Notes: generated by a model not told the origin, from the letters alone. A stretch of DNA of 64,000 nucleotides from Branchipolynoe longqiensis (GCA_030323885.1 CM059187.1:83040027-83104026), one strand, 5' to 3'; counted from the first letter of the stretch, positions 10,894-22,239 are shown. Program-made: numbers and translations.

Positions 10894-11243
10894 AGCTGTG
10901 TTTACGCGGGCAATTGTAAACCGATTTAGACAAAGCGATTTATATGAAGCGATGTAGTGGCGCATTTACAGGGACCGAGTTTGAAAGTGTGTCGGTGCCG
11001 GGAATCAGCAGCCTTAGTGGTGAGCCTGTAGCCGGCGAGCACCGCTATTTTACACTATCGCCGCCCAGGAACCAGCTGTATCGCTTCATCTATACTAGCT
11101 CGCAAGGTGGTTTACATATACCGATTTATATGAATCGATTCAGCCCTAAAACGCCACAGCGTCGCGTTTACACGGCAAATGTAAATCGATCTAGACAAGT
11201 GGTTTTATATGAAGCGTCTTAACTCGCCCATGTAAACACGGCT
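10894..11243. mobile_element. AGCNGTG-ended MITE, 350 bp
   Basis: The inverted ends are AGCTGTGTTTACGCGGGC and the complement of CATGTAAACACGGCT. Internal words GTAGCCGGCGAGCACCGCTA and CCAGGAACCAGCTG recur in the copy at 55098-55653. The same end type occurs at 15402-15974. The target duplication is not resolved. Confidence 0.75.
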
Positions 11244-11689
11244 ATAGTGGTTTTGTTTGTTTGTTTAACGAGCCCCCAGCACAAAAGTAAATATTGGCTA
11301 CACACTTAGTGGAAGTCCATTCGCAGATTAAAATCCCCACAAAAATACCACAAAGAAACTGGGGTTTGTAAGCTAGTTAGAACCTACTCATATTGGAGTG
11401 TCAAATCAACATTCACCCCTACCCAGAATAGGGGTGAATGGCGACTATGCCTAAATCCCCGCAAAAACTGCTTCAAATTGGAATTAACTGTTGAGGTATT
11501 GCCTCCAATGAGCAGTAGTCTATAATGGCATAACGTTGAGATATTCGTAGAGAAAATCCAAAACATGATGGACGCCACAGAAGGCTCTCGGTTTGACTAT
11601 TAAATTTGTATTAATCTCGATGAATTAATCTATTCTAAAATTCCAAAGTAACGGGTAAATATAGGAGATATATAATTTGCTTCTTAAAT
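11244..11689. other. Intergenic with a small perfect hairpin
   Basis: A hairpin ATTCACCCCTA/TAGGGGTGAAT sits at about 11410-11440. Otherwise unrecognised. Confidence 0.5.
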
Positions 11690-11693
11690 TTAA

Positions 11694-12039
11694 GTTGCAT
11701 AGTCCGATGGTTTTGAGTTTCTATCATTTTCTGAGATAAATCTATTAGATTGATCGTTATAATCTACCTTATTTTAGTTTGAAGTAACTTTTATTTTAAA
11801 GGACTAACTTTTGAGATATTTGAAGTGCAAACATTCTAAAGGAACTTTGGCAAGCTTGCCAAAACTCTAACACCATAGGCTTCTGCAGTGACAGGTTCTA
11901 TTAAATTGACTCAGTATTCCCTTTTATGTGATGACAAATGTTTAGTAAGTGAACCAGTACCTAAGTTAGATATGTAGAATCAAATCTAGATAATTGTTTT
12001 GGTTTTTAAAAGTTGATGTTTTCATCGGACCATGCAGCT
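11694..12039. mobile_element. TTAA-type MITE, 346 bp
   Basis: The inverted ends GTTGCATAGTCCGATGG and CATCGGACCATGCAGCT are flanked on both sides by TTAA (11690-11693 and 12040-12043). The central palindromic GGCAAGCTTGCC is a family marker. TTAA duplication is known for piggyBac and Kolobok-type transposons; the superfamily is not decided here. Confidence 0.88.
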
Positions 12040-12177
12040 TTAAGCATCTATGTGGTCATTTCATTTACACAGCCTTCCGAGGAGTTTTTTCCCCTAATTG
12101 GCGCGAACAATGAATGTTAACACCTTTTCTGAAGAGAGTAGGGAGGGGGTTCAGTGGAACCGACCGTTTCCAGGTGT

Positions 12178-12275
12178 CAAGCTACTGGCCGAGTAGGTAG
12201 AGCGTCAAGTTCCCACGTTTCAGGTCATTGCGGCAACCCCAGGGTCATGGGAGCGATCCCCGGTGGAGTAAATAA
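12178..12275 (+). repeat. tRNA-like SINE head (orphan)
   Basis: TACTGGCCGAGTAGGTAGAG (A-box-like) and GGGAGCGATCCCCGG (B-box-like) resemble a SINE head. The S1 body does not follow and no tRNA cloverleaf is evident. Confidence 0.5.
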
Positions 12276-12416
12276 AGAAAATTGACCAAATTAAGCGTTA
12301 CCACCTTTCCCTCTGCTCTTCTCTACACGACCATAGGGATTGCACTTGGTGCGGTAATATCAGGCAAATGTGATTGAATGCAATATTGGAAAATGGTGGT
12401 GGCAGAATAATCCTCT

Positions 12417-12600
12417 TGGTTGTTCATCGGTGGCAATGATGACAGCAACTCATCACTTGTTATGAACTCGTCGATGACTGATGAGTCCAAATTGTGCTCG
12501 GATGTGTGGTGCCACGTTAGACATGTGTGTGTAGCTGCTGTCAGAGAGTCTGGTAGATGAAGGAGGCAATATTTTATCACGGTGGATAAGAACTAAAAAT
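12417..12600 (-). pseudogene. LINE relic: C-terminal zinc-finger end and 3' UTR
   Basis: On the minus strand the sequence reads a degraded C-x2-C(W)-HHT segment followed by DSSVIDEFITSDELLSS. A parallel copy at 57847-57990 reads CPMCHHTFQAQIGLTSH. CPxCxxxFxARIGLxSH is a finger I know from the C-terminus of a LINE ORF2 type common in fish and marine invertebrates. Here the second Cys is Trp and a 1-base shift breaks the frame. The 3' flank (reverse of TTGGTTGTTCATCGGTGGC) is also shared. It is dead and probably belongs to the same family as the relic at 36215-36545. Confidence 0.6.
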
Positions 12601-13170
12601 TGTATCTTGAGTCCATATTGCCACAAGTCTACTGATATTACTGATGAGTAATTGTTCTTGAGCATCTTTGAGACAGGCTGTTTGCTATTAAGAAGGCAAT
12701 TTGGCTCGCTCCACTTCCGCTTGTGAGCAGTCACCCACTCACTTGGGCAGTTTCACTCCTGGTTTGGCTTGTAATAAAAATGTAATGGTTGCGTGGTTGT
12801 GTTGAACAGCTGCTTTCCCATGTTTTCATTAGTCAATGGGGTGTGCTTGGGGTGTTATTGTTAGGGACTCAGATATACCACAGCCGTCACACTCAGCATA
12901 TCAGTACCTGAGTTGTATGTGTTAGGGCGTTAAACCACAAAAACAAACATTCATCTTGATACCACTCCCATCTCTGCATACTTTCTTGTGACTAAGGTAT
13001 TAATTACTCTTTGATACCATGCTTCCCTTGGTTATATAACATGACTAATTATCTATTATTACTCTTGAATAATAGGATTTTGAGCTTTCTAATTTAATGA
13101 GTGTCTATTGGCACATAATTGATTGTCTGCTTTTAAGTGTAAAAGCGATGGTTTGAACAAAAAACAAACA
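12601..13170. other. Intergenic; contains the dispersed repeat of 7.3 kb
   Basis: 12715-12890 is the inverted partner of 7255-7490 (CATTAGTCAATGGGGTGTG, TTGTTAGGGACTCAGATATA). No coding signal. Confidence 0.5.
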
Positions 13171-13174
13171 TTTC

Positions 13175-13240
13175 TCGCCATGAATATGGCCTATGCTGCC
13201 GACACGGCGTAAAGCAACCAGCAATCAATCAATCAACTGA
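13175..13240 (+). repeat. Retroposon 3' end with (AATC)n tail
   Basis: GAATATGGCCTATGCTGCCG, ACACGGCGTAAAGCAACCA and the tail CAATCAATCAATC match 42628-42690. This is the 3' terminus of another SINE or LINE family. Confidence 0.7.
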
Positions 13241-13394
13241 ATAATAGGGCTCGTAACCTAATTCATCATATGGTGTGACGGATGTCATTGGATGTTGCTA
13301 AGACATAAGTACCTACTTAATCAAATAGGTACATTATTCCTTTCAAAGGACTAAATAAACAAATAAAATCATTCCCCGTGTAATTGGATTTAAT

Positions 13395-13895
13395 GTTCCA
13401 CAATCCGATCGTTCTAAGTTACTTACGTATAACATAAGTATTAATTAGGTAAATGTATTATGCTTATCGATGTAGTCTATTTTACTTACGTTTGAAATAA
13501 CTATTATTTTAAAGCAGGGAATTGTCAGATATTATATTCCAAGTAAGACTATATATCCAATATAAACTTAGGTGTCCTTACAAAAATGCTGACACCATAG
13601 GTTTTTAGCAAGCACGTATTCTATTAAATTGCCTCAATATTCATTTCATGCAACAACAAATTGTGGAGATATTTGAAGTGAAGCATGTCAAACTAATTGT
13701 TGTGTCCACGCCGAAATGCTGGACAAGATTGTTGCTTACCTACTTGTCAGTGTAGAAGCCTAGGATAGGAATAGCAAGCAGCAATACCAGTCCTGTTTAA
13801 TGCCTGCAAAATATCACAGTTTGATATCTGAGATCAGATCTGGTTACCTATTTTGATGTTGAAAATGTTCATGGTTTCATTGGCCTATGCAGCTT
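13395..13895. mobile_element. TTAA-type MITE, old diverged copy
   Basis: Retains CAATCCGATCGTTCTAAGTT at the left, CCTATGCAGCTTTAA at the right, and body words (ATTAAATTGCCTCAATATTC, TGGAGATATTTGAAGTG). It is larger than the 350-bp family length, so it probably carries an insertion in the middle. Confidence 0.55.
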
Positions 13896-14494
13896 TAATT
13901 CAACCAAACAGAATACTACTTTGTTGTCCTGCTTATACAAAGATACATATCGTTACATATGCCGAGGTGTTGATCTTTGTTGTTGTTGTAAACATAGTTT
14001 ATTCATTGAATAAAGTCTTTTGTCAGCGCCATGGCACTGGTCTTCTAGCCATGTGACAATAGAGTTATTTACAATATATGTATATGTAGTCTGATATTGT
14101 CATCAGCAGCTAGCTCAAGTCAGCTGAAATAACAATATTAATCATTCCCAGACTTACATATGGTATAGTTTGACAATTCACATGTAGAAATAGTAGTGAT
14201 ATGTTGTATTCATACATACTTAGATACATACATGTGTATTGATTAGACCTTTACATTATGGAGTGGTTAGGTGGATAGTTTCCCTTCATAGGTTTGTTTC
14301 CCTACTGTCTTGGGAATTGCATAATTATCATGTTGTTGGAGAACATTTTGAGATGGAGTGGTAGTAGAATGGTTTGTTTATTCTGTTAGATAAAGTGTGG
14401 TTAGCTTGTAGGGTTATGCTTAAACGGTTAATACCTTGGGTGTGTTTTTTGACTACATGAAGTAGTATGAGTAAGTAGGTTGTTAGTAATGATG
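13896..14494. other. Intergenic, no feature recognised
   Basis: AT-rich; no repeat or coding signal recognised. Confidence 0.4.
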
Positions 14495-14503
14495 GGATAA
14501 ACT

Positions 14504-14920
14504 TAGATAAAAGATTCACCCGGTACTTGTAGTACACGGGTGAAGATCAGCCTTATATAAAAACGGTCGAAAAATCGGGCTAATGAAATGAGTCTTTATG
14601 AGAGCCTAATTTCTCAATCTAAGAAGCAAATTTATTCTTTGTATATGTCTTCATATTTACCCACTACTTTTGATTTGGAAAATATAATATAACATATACT
14701 GTAATGCAATTTAAAAGTGAAATCGATGGCGTTCTCTGGCCGCCATCTTGTCTTTTTGCATTCTCGCCCATTTCACCAACTCTTTGCCTATATGAGTAGC
14801 CATTTGATACTGGAGCCACAGTTTCTAGTTCATGTTCCATACTAAACCTATTTTCGCCCGTATTTACAGTATGTTGTGCTTCACCCGTGTACTACAAGTA
14901 CCGGGTGAATCTTTTATCTA
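14504..14920. mobile_element. Mutator-like (MULE) MITE with 9-bp TSD, best copy
   Basis: The ends TAGATAAAAGATTCACCC form perfect inverted repeats of about 40 bp (through CCGGTACTTGTAGTACACGG). The 9-bp direct repeat GGATAAACT flanks both sides (14495-14503, 14921-14929). The interior matches 7502-7904 closely, including CTGGCCGCCATCTTGTCTTT. The perfect ends suggest fairly recent activity of an autonomous partner elsewhere. Confidence 0.93.
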
Positions 14921-15401
14921 GGATAAACTATGCTTGGAAGACTGTACATTTCAGTCATTTAGTAGTCTAATACAGTCTTTATTAGTGTCTATGTTTATAG
15001 CAAAACTACCAGACTGATATACATTTTCTGAATTTGTGTGGCAAATAATGTGTAAGGTAATGCAATGACTTAATGCATTTATAAGAGAGGTAGTTGATGC
15101 CTCTAGATAAATATGTAATGCCCAGGATTGCCCACTGGCATTAAAACTCACGAAAGTGGAAACACTAGGTAAAGATGTTGTATAGATATACACACACATT
15201 AACATTGGTGACCCGTGGCGGTGTTATATCCATTTGTTTGTTGCATGTTTACATCCTGGAAACAAATACGTTCATATCAAGATGGATACCAACTCATGAG
15301 AGTGTACACTCATGACACATTTATTGTGATGTTCTTCTATAAGACTGGGCCAGTGGCCTCATAACCTGATTTCCCACTCAATGACATTATCGGGATACTA
15401 T

Positions 15402-15974
15402 AGCCGTGTTCACACGGGCAATGTAAATCGATTCGTAGAAAGCGACTTGTATAGTTCGCCTCACATTTCTCGTGTGAACGCATGTCTGAGGCGGATTAGG
15501 GCTGATTCGATTCACGTGATGGGGATCCTGTAAACCACCTCGCGAGGTAGTGTACGTGAGGCGATTTCTGTGAATCGATTTATTTTGTCCGTGTGAACGC
15601 ACTGAGGCGGATTAAGCACCTCACACGCATGCGCAGTCGAGACCTTAGTTTGTTGACTTTCCGGTCGATCAAAAGCGCATATTATATAATTTAATTAATG
15701 AAACCGCTATCTATGCACAGATATTTTTTTCATGATTTATTTTTAGGGTTTCACTGCCCAGCAGAAGTTTTGACCGTTGCAAACCAATACGATTAATTAA
15801 ATACATATCTAGGTCGAATCCACTCTCTCGTGGTGGCGCTGGTCACACTGGACTTGCTCATGCGCAGATATCGACTTCCGGCCCAAGTAGGGCTCGTGTG
15901 AATGCGCGGCTAATTCGACTCACCTGATTCGATTTGTCTGATTCGCCTCACATTTTGCCCGTGTGAACACGGCT
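15402..15974. mobile_element. AGCCGTG-ended MITE, 573 bp, nested in S1
   Basis: The inverted ends are AGCCGTGTTCACACGGGC and GCCCGTGTGAACACGGCT. The inside has GATTCGATTCACGTGATG-type and GAGGCGGATTA words repeated in both orientations. It interrupts an S1 body between GGATACT and AAGAAAACCAGTCC. Confidence 0.85.
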
Positions 15975-15989
15975 TAAGAAAACCAGTCC

Positions 15990-16228
15990 TTTTTTTGTTT
16001 TTTGTTGTTGGTACATTAGTTGTTTAAGCAGGGGAAATTTCAATCGCAGGCGATTGGTCTTCCTCATTCCACTGCTCCTTGCCCTATCCTAATAATGCCG
16101 AGCGGCTGAGTAGGAAGTGACAAGTATCAATTTTTAAGTCATTGGTTTGACTCGACCAGGATTCGAATCCACAACCCCACGATCTACAAAACACGGGAGA
16201 CGGACGCTCTAACTCATTAGGCCATCCC
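15990..16228 (-). repeat. Mosaic SINE: S1 head with a different tail
   Basis: On the minus strand: head GGGATGGCCTAATGAGTTAG, B box GGATTCGAATCC, and the S1 body start through TCGGCATTATTAGG. It then changes to CAGTGGAATGAGGAAGACC plus CAACAACAAAAAACAAAAAA. That tail occurs on an S3 body at 31465-31705. Confidence 0.75.
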
Positions 16229-16535
16229 TTGCCCTATCACATTACTGCTGAAAGCCAGGCTAGGTCATGATACCTTTCAATTTGGTAAGTCCTTGGTTTG
16301 ACTCTGCTGAGATTCAAATGCCCGATCTTCCACACGGGCAGCCATCGCTCTTACCAATTTGGTCACGTCATCGGATGCAGTAACCTGATGATTATTTCTA
16401 GGGCAGCATACAAGCTGGGATGCTTACTTTGCTATATGGTTACCTTTTGATTTAATCAAATATTCCGCCCTGTTTGACTGTCACTGCTATGGGTATACAT
16501 GCTCTCAGTCATGGGCGATGGGAAAGTGTGACTTG

Positions 16536-17222
16536 AGGCCCTGTCACACTATGACGTAACGACGTCAACGTAGGGAGAACGTGAAGAACGTTGAACTTCT
16601 TGGCGCAGTATGCAAATTTGGGCACAAGTTAAACGTGGATGCAGCATAGTGGATGAGAGCATAACGTCGGTAAAGCGTAGTGATACCGTCATTCAACGAG
16701 AGAGGACAATGTAATGACGCTCACGGAACGTTATGAACATTATTCCATCACCAGAACTATGTTGCTTTACGTTACCTTACCTTACTTACATCATTAAACG
16801 TTTGCAAAACGCTGAATGTACGTTCTCCTGACGTTCTCCTGACGTTCTCCTGACTTTCCCATTATGCCGCATGGACGTTTCCACCGGCTTTAATGTGGGT
16901 CAACGAGTGGAACGTACTGGAACATAGTGGAATGTAGTGAGGAACCTTTGACTAACGTCCGTTTAACGTCATTGAGGTTCGCCGAACGTGTACAGAACGT
17001 ATGGCGAACATAGACCCTTATGTTCGCGTCACGTCGAAAGTTTTGAACAGGTTCAAAACCTTGACGCGCGCCGAGGTAACATGACGTAACGTGACGGAGC
17101 TCGATGTCAGTCTAATGTCATTCTGACATCATCATAACGTAACCAAACTTACGGCAACGTCATGACGAAAACTGATCACATCAGGCCCACGTTGGCTAGT
17201 TACATCGTAGTGTGACAGGGGT
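16536..17222. mobile_element. PIF/Harbinger-like MITE, ~687 bp
   Basis: The inverted ends are AGGCCCTGTCACACTATGAC and the complement of CATCGTAGTGTGACAGGGG. The interior is unusually dense in AACGT/ACGTT words. The target duplication is imperfect here (TTG on the left, TTA near the right), but relatives at 34.7, 51.6 and 56.8 kb show exact TWA. Confidence 0.75.
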
Positions 17223-17773
17223 ATTACATACAGCTAATTAAAAAGGACTCCTTTAATGAGAATACCTCAATGTCGAACAAATAATTCACCTCATTTTAAC
17301 TTTACAAATAGAAGATGTCACCACCACCATAACCCGACCTCTGAGGGCAGTGGAAGAATTAATGTTACATGTAGGTAGCAATAAAACCATGCAATTTGGT
17401 CTGTGGAAAAAGTTCTATAAAGGATGTCCAACGGCAAACTGCCCCCTGGTGGCAGTGGCAAGAAGGAATGTTGCAGGTAGGCGCTTACTGCACTTGTTTA
17501 GTGGGAAGGGTATACTGCACTTTTCTCTGAAGCGGATTCATAGAAACATTTGTCTCCTGGTTAGGTAATGAATATCAGCTTTTGTGTTTGGAATTCCAGT
17601 TCGCGGAAAGCACGAGAAAATTAGAAAATACACAGATGTTATAGCGTTATTGATGTTGGTTTTTTGTGTAGTACCGCTGACATATTTAATACACATAGGC
17701 AACAATAATTAGTGTACTTGTTACTAAAAGAAGAAACAATGAATTATGGCCATCTTAGCACGCACACCAGATA
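17223..17773. other. Intergenic, no feature recognised
   Basis: Contains short open frames without any recognisable domain. Confidence 0.4.
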
Positions 17774-18288
17774 GAGTATAACCCCGTTAAACCAAACTTG
17801 AAGGGACCCTATAAATTTGTTTGGATTAACCGATCATTGGCTTTACCAAGCTTTGGCTGCGACTTTGATTTGGCTTTGGCAAAAATGTAGGTGCATTATG
17901 AATGTAATATACAATGTATGTGGACACTTTGATTATTGTTCTTTTATGTATATACAGTGTAACGCCATTAAAGCAAGCTTGGTTAAACCAAATGATTTGT
18001 TAATCCTAACTTTTTTTGGTGGCCCGGAAAACACTACCATTTATCATGTAAAAAAGTCAGTGGGGTCTCAGATGACCTTATAACCACATGAAAGTTTGGT
18101 TTAACTGTACCGGAAGTGGCCTGGGGTCCGACAATTTTGTTTGGATTAACTGATAATTTGGATTAACCGACTTTGGTTGAACCAACTTTTTTATATGATA
18201 AATGGTAGTATTTTGCCGGGCCACTGAAACAAGTTTGGATTAACCGATCGTTTGATTTAACCGAGCTTGGTTTAACGGGGTTATACTG
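17774..18288. mobile_element. Mariner/Tc1-like MITE with an internal second terminus
   Basis: The ends GAGTATAACCCCGTTAAACC and GGTTTAACGGGGTTATACTG are flanked by TA. A second end-like block, CAGTGTAACGCCATTAAAGC, occurs inside near 17955 after TATATA, as in the copy at 53191. This suggests the element carries a duplicated or nested 5' end. Confidence 0.82.
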
Positions 18289-18327
18289 TATGTGGAACCC
18301 AGTTTCAGAGAACGACCCATCTATGAA

Positions 18328-18425
18328 ATTAGCCATTCATATTCAAACTTACTTCAAACTAAAGTAAAATAGATCATAACTAATCTACAAGACACTAAAA
18401 ACCATCGCTCTATGCAACTTCAATG
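18328..18425. repeat. TTAA-type MITE end fragment
   Basis: AAACTTACTTCAAACTAAAG and AACCATCGCTCTATGCAACTT are the reverse-oriented end of the TTAA family. Confidence 0.55.
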
Positions 18426-19220
18426 AGTGATTTCTCATCCTCGCTTACCTCGATCATTGCTGGTGAATTTGGTTGGTCTTTGGTTTTTCTTTAGACATAG
18501 CCATACATCTCCATCACCTCAACCCCCCCCCCCCCTGCTCTGCCCCAAGCTCAACCTCCCCTCACCACAACCCCTACCGGCGCAGTCAGTAATAAATAAC
18601 GCCCTGAGCGAGTAGCTGGCCTATTTTAAAATAAATACTACTGGAAAGTAACTCCTAAAATAAACCTAATCCACCAGCACAATGTCTACCTCGTTTGAAG
18701 ATTAACTTCCCCGTCTACACAGGTTTTTGCTGTAGTTTTGTCGATTTATTTGGTGATTTTCCCTTCATATTTATACGTCTTTACAAAGGTTATTTTCTTT
18801 ATTCAGGATGGAATGTACGATTACCCTATTTTTTTCGTTTTTTTGTTGTACATTCCGCCCGCCCTCCTCACATACACAGGGTCAATTTCTACTGCAAATA
18901 ACTCTAGGCATTTAGGGTACATGTTGCAAATCATTCATCAACTAAGCTAGATTAATATCAAAATAATTTCTTAAAGTTTTATTTAGCTCTATTTGAATTG
19001 AGTCATGCAACATGGACACACCTATGTATTTGACCTGGTCCAAGTTAAACATTGCATTATGTATTATTTAATCATTACATTAATTTTAGTCTGAAAATAA
19101 TCAAAAAAATCAACCGTCTAGGAAATGAGTGTTTAATTGCTGTTAATGTATGATAATTGCCCAGTCTATCTAATTACCATACTCAGAATTATGGCTGGCA
19201 GTGAGTGGAATGGGAAACCT
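18426..19220. other. Intergenic; poly-C run
   Basis: A 12-13-base C run lies at about 18523-18536. The rest is AT-rich and unrecognised. Confidence 0.5.
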
Positions 19221-19224
19221 GTTC

Positions 19225-19500
19225 CGTCTAGTTGCCTTATCTAGTAGAACGCAGGCATCGCGTACAGGAGATCTGAAGTACGGTTCCCAGTCGAGTCAAA
19301 CCAATGACTTATTGAATTGATACTTGTCATTTCCTAGCCTGGCACTTGGCATTAATGGGATTAGGCAAGGACTGTTTCGCTCAGTGTCAGGATAATGTGA
19401 ATGAGTGGGATATCAGGTCATGGTGTTGGTGGCCTGATTTCCCAGTGGGGCAAAACTATAAAGTTGCCATGACTGTGAAATGTCACATTATCATCTTACA
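19225..19500 (+). repeat. S1 SINE, degenerate head
   Basis: S1 body from CAGTCGAGTCAAACC to GTTGCCATGACTGTGAAATG. The A-box region is eroded. Confidence 0.7.
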
Positions 19501-19517
19501 TTGAGATGATGTTTTTT

Positions 19518-19665
19518 GGTGTTTTTTTTAGTTTTACATCCTGGCAACATCTTAGGTCATATTCTGATGGGGACCGACCTCTGACACTGCGATACTCATG
19601 GCAACTATATAGTGTTGCATCATTGGGATACCACTATACTAGGCCCCTGGCACCATAATGCCTAA
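19518..19665 (-). repeat. S1 SINE 3' half, inverted to the previous copy
   Basis: GTTTTACATCCTGGCAACATC through CCTGGCACCATAATG is the reverse S1 tail, placed tail-to-tail with 19225-19500. Confidence 0.7.
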
Positions 19666-19666
19666 T

Positions 19667-20005
19667 TCGATAGTTTTGAGTTGCTGCCATACTTTTAGAT
19701 ACCTATGTTAGTTTCTTCAATATGATGTATTTGACTAATTTTGCATTTAGTTTTGAGGTACTTTTGATTAAAAATAGATACACTTGGAAATATTTTAAAT
19801 GGACAAATCCAAAATAGTTATGATGTGCACACCTAACTAGTGGAGAGCTTATAATTGTATGACTTGCAGTGGTGCCAGTTTATATTACATTCAGTAAAGA
19901 CTATTTCTACCCAACAGTAAATGTTTGCGAAATGCATCAATGTCTAAGTTAGACATGTAGGAATAAATGTAGAGAAGTGCTTTGGGTTAGAATAGTTAAT
20001 GGCTT
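19667..20005. mobile_element. TTAA-type MITE, diverged
   Basis: Retains CCTAATTCGATAGTTTTGAG at the left and CTAAGTTAGACATGTAGGAAT near the right. The central palindrome is lost. Confidence 0.55.
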
Positions 20006-20323
20006 CACCAGATCCAGCACCGGGCTGGAATATCCGTACAGAAGTGTTTTTTATGACTTTTGTTTATTAATATTATACCTACTATAGCTATGTCGAGTTA
20101 GTAAAACATGAATCAAAGCAACATTCCACCGATATTTAGAAGTTTTCTAAAGCTTTGTGATCACAGCTTGACAAGACAGACTCTCACCCTTCATCAGGCC
20201 AGAGATGAGTCCAGACAATAAATATACACAGTTTAATTCGAATATACAAGCATAGACATTGTAATTCAAACATAATAATTGGGAATAAGTCAAGTTGAGT
20301 TGGTCATGTTACTGCCCCTTTAA

Positions 20324-20673
20324 AGCTGCATAGTTCGATGAAAACACCAAATTTTCAAAACCAAAACAATGATCTAGATTTGATTCTACATATCTAACTT
20401 AAATGCTGGTGCACTTATTAAACATTTGTCATAACATAGAAGGGAATACTAAGGCAATTTAATAGAATATGTTATTGCAGAAGCCTGTGGTGTCAGAGTT
20501 TTAGCGTGCTTGCCAAAACTAATTTGACATGTTTGCACTTCAAATATCTCCAAAGTTAGCCATTTAATATAAAAGTTACTTTAAGCTAATGTAAGGTAGA
20601 TTATTATGACGATCAATCTAATATATTTATATAAGAAAATGACAGAAACCCCAAACCATCGGACTATGCAACT
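20324..20673. mobile_element. TTAA-type MITE, 350 bp, good copy
   Basis: The termini AGCTGCATAGTTCGATG and CATCGGACTATGCAACT are flanked by TTAA at 20320-20323 and 20674-20677. It lies in reverse orientation relative to 11694-12039. Confidence 0.88.
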
Positions 20674-20768
20674 TTAAATAACACCATTGACAAGGGGTTA
20701 CTAGCGTTAAAGTTGAAACTCATATTTTGTTCAAAACAAAGCACCTAAGCTACATTTGTTTACATATA

Positions 20769-20900
20769 ATTGGACAATGACACAGCAGGTAGTATAAAGT
20801 TGGTTTTAATTTCTTAATTACGAGTACAGGTTTTGATGATAGAAAGTCCAATTCAAATAACAACATGTTTAATCACAGTGAGGTAAATAAGCTTTTAACC
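20769..20900. repeat. 132-bp repeat R1, outer copy
   Basis: From ATTGGACAATGACACAGCAG to AAGCTTTTAACC. It differs from the copy at 21246-21377 at about three positions, implying a recent duplication. Confidence 0.95.
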
Positions 20901-20940
20901 CGAGCCCTTTTTAAAATGTCACCTAGGGGTGGGCGGGTGG

Positions 20941-21246
20941 CAATTTTAAGGCTTAGTCCGCATCCTCCTCGTGCCCGTGCCGATGTGAGCTCATAGCTGC
21001 CAAACCTGGCCTTATATAGGCGGCGACGGCAATTTAGTTCGGGAATTCGGACATAGGTGGCAGATCGATCACATTAGTCCAGTATCCAGTTCCGTATTTA
21101 GGAAAGTGAATATAGATGGAGCCAGTGTCCAATGCACAAGTCAGTGCGGCCATTTGACAATAGGTGGCAGCATAAGTCCTTGTTAATGCTAAGGCTATGG
21201 CTGTGTCTGACTGTCCAATTACCCATGTTGCGAACATCACAAACAA
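20941..21246. repeat. 306-bp direct repeat, left copy
   Basis: Begins CAATTTTAAGGCTTAGTCCG and ends AACATCACAAACAA. It matches 30032-30337 with only a handful of substitutions. Its right edge abuts the second R1 copy directly. Confidence 0.95.
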
Positions 21247-21377
21247 TTGGACAATGACACAGCAGGTAGTATAAAGTTGGTTTTAATTTCTTAATTACGA
21301 GTACAGGTTTTGATGATAGAAAGTTCAATTCAAATAACAACATCTTTAATCACAGTGAGGTCAATAAGCTTTTAACC
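21246..21377. repeat. 132-bp repeat R1, inner copy
   Basis: Same sequence as 20769-20900, fused without spacer to the end of the left 306-bp repeat. On the minus strand this looks like the tail of the long unit joined to the head of a short one. Confidence 0.95.
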
Positions 21378-21777
21378 AAATATAGAGGAAAGCTTAATGG
21401 TGACCGAACTGACGAATGTTTCGGGCACATATGTGTACACAGCAGCAGATGACCATGAACCAAGTTCTCTGATGTCCTCGAGATGAACGCCCAGGCGGCA
21501 CATGCCTGAGCGCCACCCTTCCTAAGTCTGTGTAGTGTAATGGCACCTGGTGTACCGTGGCCCACCACGGACAGGGCTAATCGTAACGTATTAGTCGGTT
21601 CCTTGGGCCACAAGAGCAACCTTCCATCATGACGAACGCCGGGCGCACAGGGCCGGGCGAGTTCTTACAGAGTATTGCTTCCATGCCGCCACTGGACAGT
21701 AGCTCGATGCCGAACTGTCAGGAATGAAGTGGAGGCTCCGTGCGTGTCTTAGTTTTTAACAACCTAACTCTGACAAT
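21378..21777 (-). other. GC-rich segment downstream of the repeat ORF
   Basis: About 400 bp of higher-GC DNA between the repeat ORF stop and R1. A minus-strand frame of 89 codons (21350-21619) has a Cys/His-containing stretch (HLLLCTHMCPKH), but I cannot assign it to a family. It could be part of the element's 3' region or a decayed exon. Confidence 0.35.
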
Positions 21778-22239
21778 TTAGGCCATTGCGCGTCCTATTA
21801 CATCAGCAGCCCTCAGAGTGTTTTGGAATCCAGGTTCAATCGTGGTGGCGCTGGTTATAACCTGGCAAGAGAGGCAAATATTGTAATCGGCCAGGTTATA
21901 AGTCGGCTGTAATGAGATCGCCATGGACCACAACAATGCCTTCAACGGCCACGCTGAGCTATCTAGGATTGTGCAACTCCGTTTACTAGGAGATATCACA
22001 GATTGGCCACCTTGGTTGGGCCCAGCCAGTCGTGCAGCAGCTGGCCTATGCCGTTGTTCAGTGTCGTCGCCTGTTGTTGCATCCATACTCAGATCCATAG
22101 GTTCTGTCTGCCTCATATTTTGTTCATGCTCTTGTTGTTCATTCAGCGATGCCGTTAGCTCTCGAGTTGTTCCAAATCTGACCATCACCGAGCTGGTTGC
22201 CGAGGTATCGTAGCTGTCTCTCTGACTGTCATCAGTGCT

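Larger units (their letters stand above)
15228..16375 (-). repeat. S1 SINE (host) split by a MITE and another SINE
   Basis: The S1 tail and body are at 15228-15400. The body continues as AGAAAACCAGTCCT after the MITE (15402-15974). After a second insert (15990-16228) it resumes with TTGCCCTATCACATTACTGC and ends with a head near 16370. Removing both inserts restores a normal S1 order. Confidence 0.75.

Noticed and set aside
21350..21619. 89-codon minus-strand frame with Cys/His residues
   Set aside because: Its end overlaps the R1 repeat, spacing of Cys and His matches no zinc-binding motif I know, and no start context supports it.
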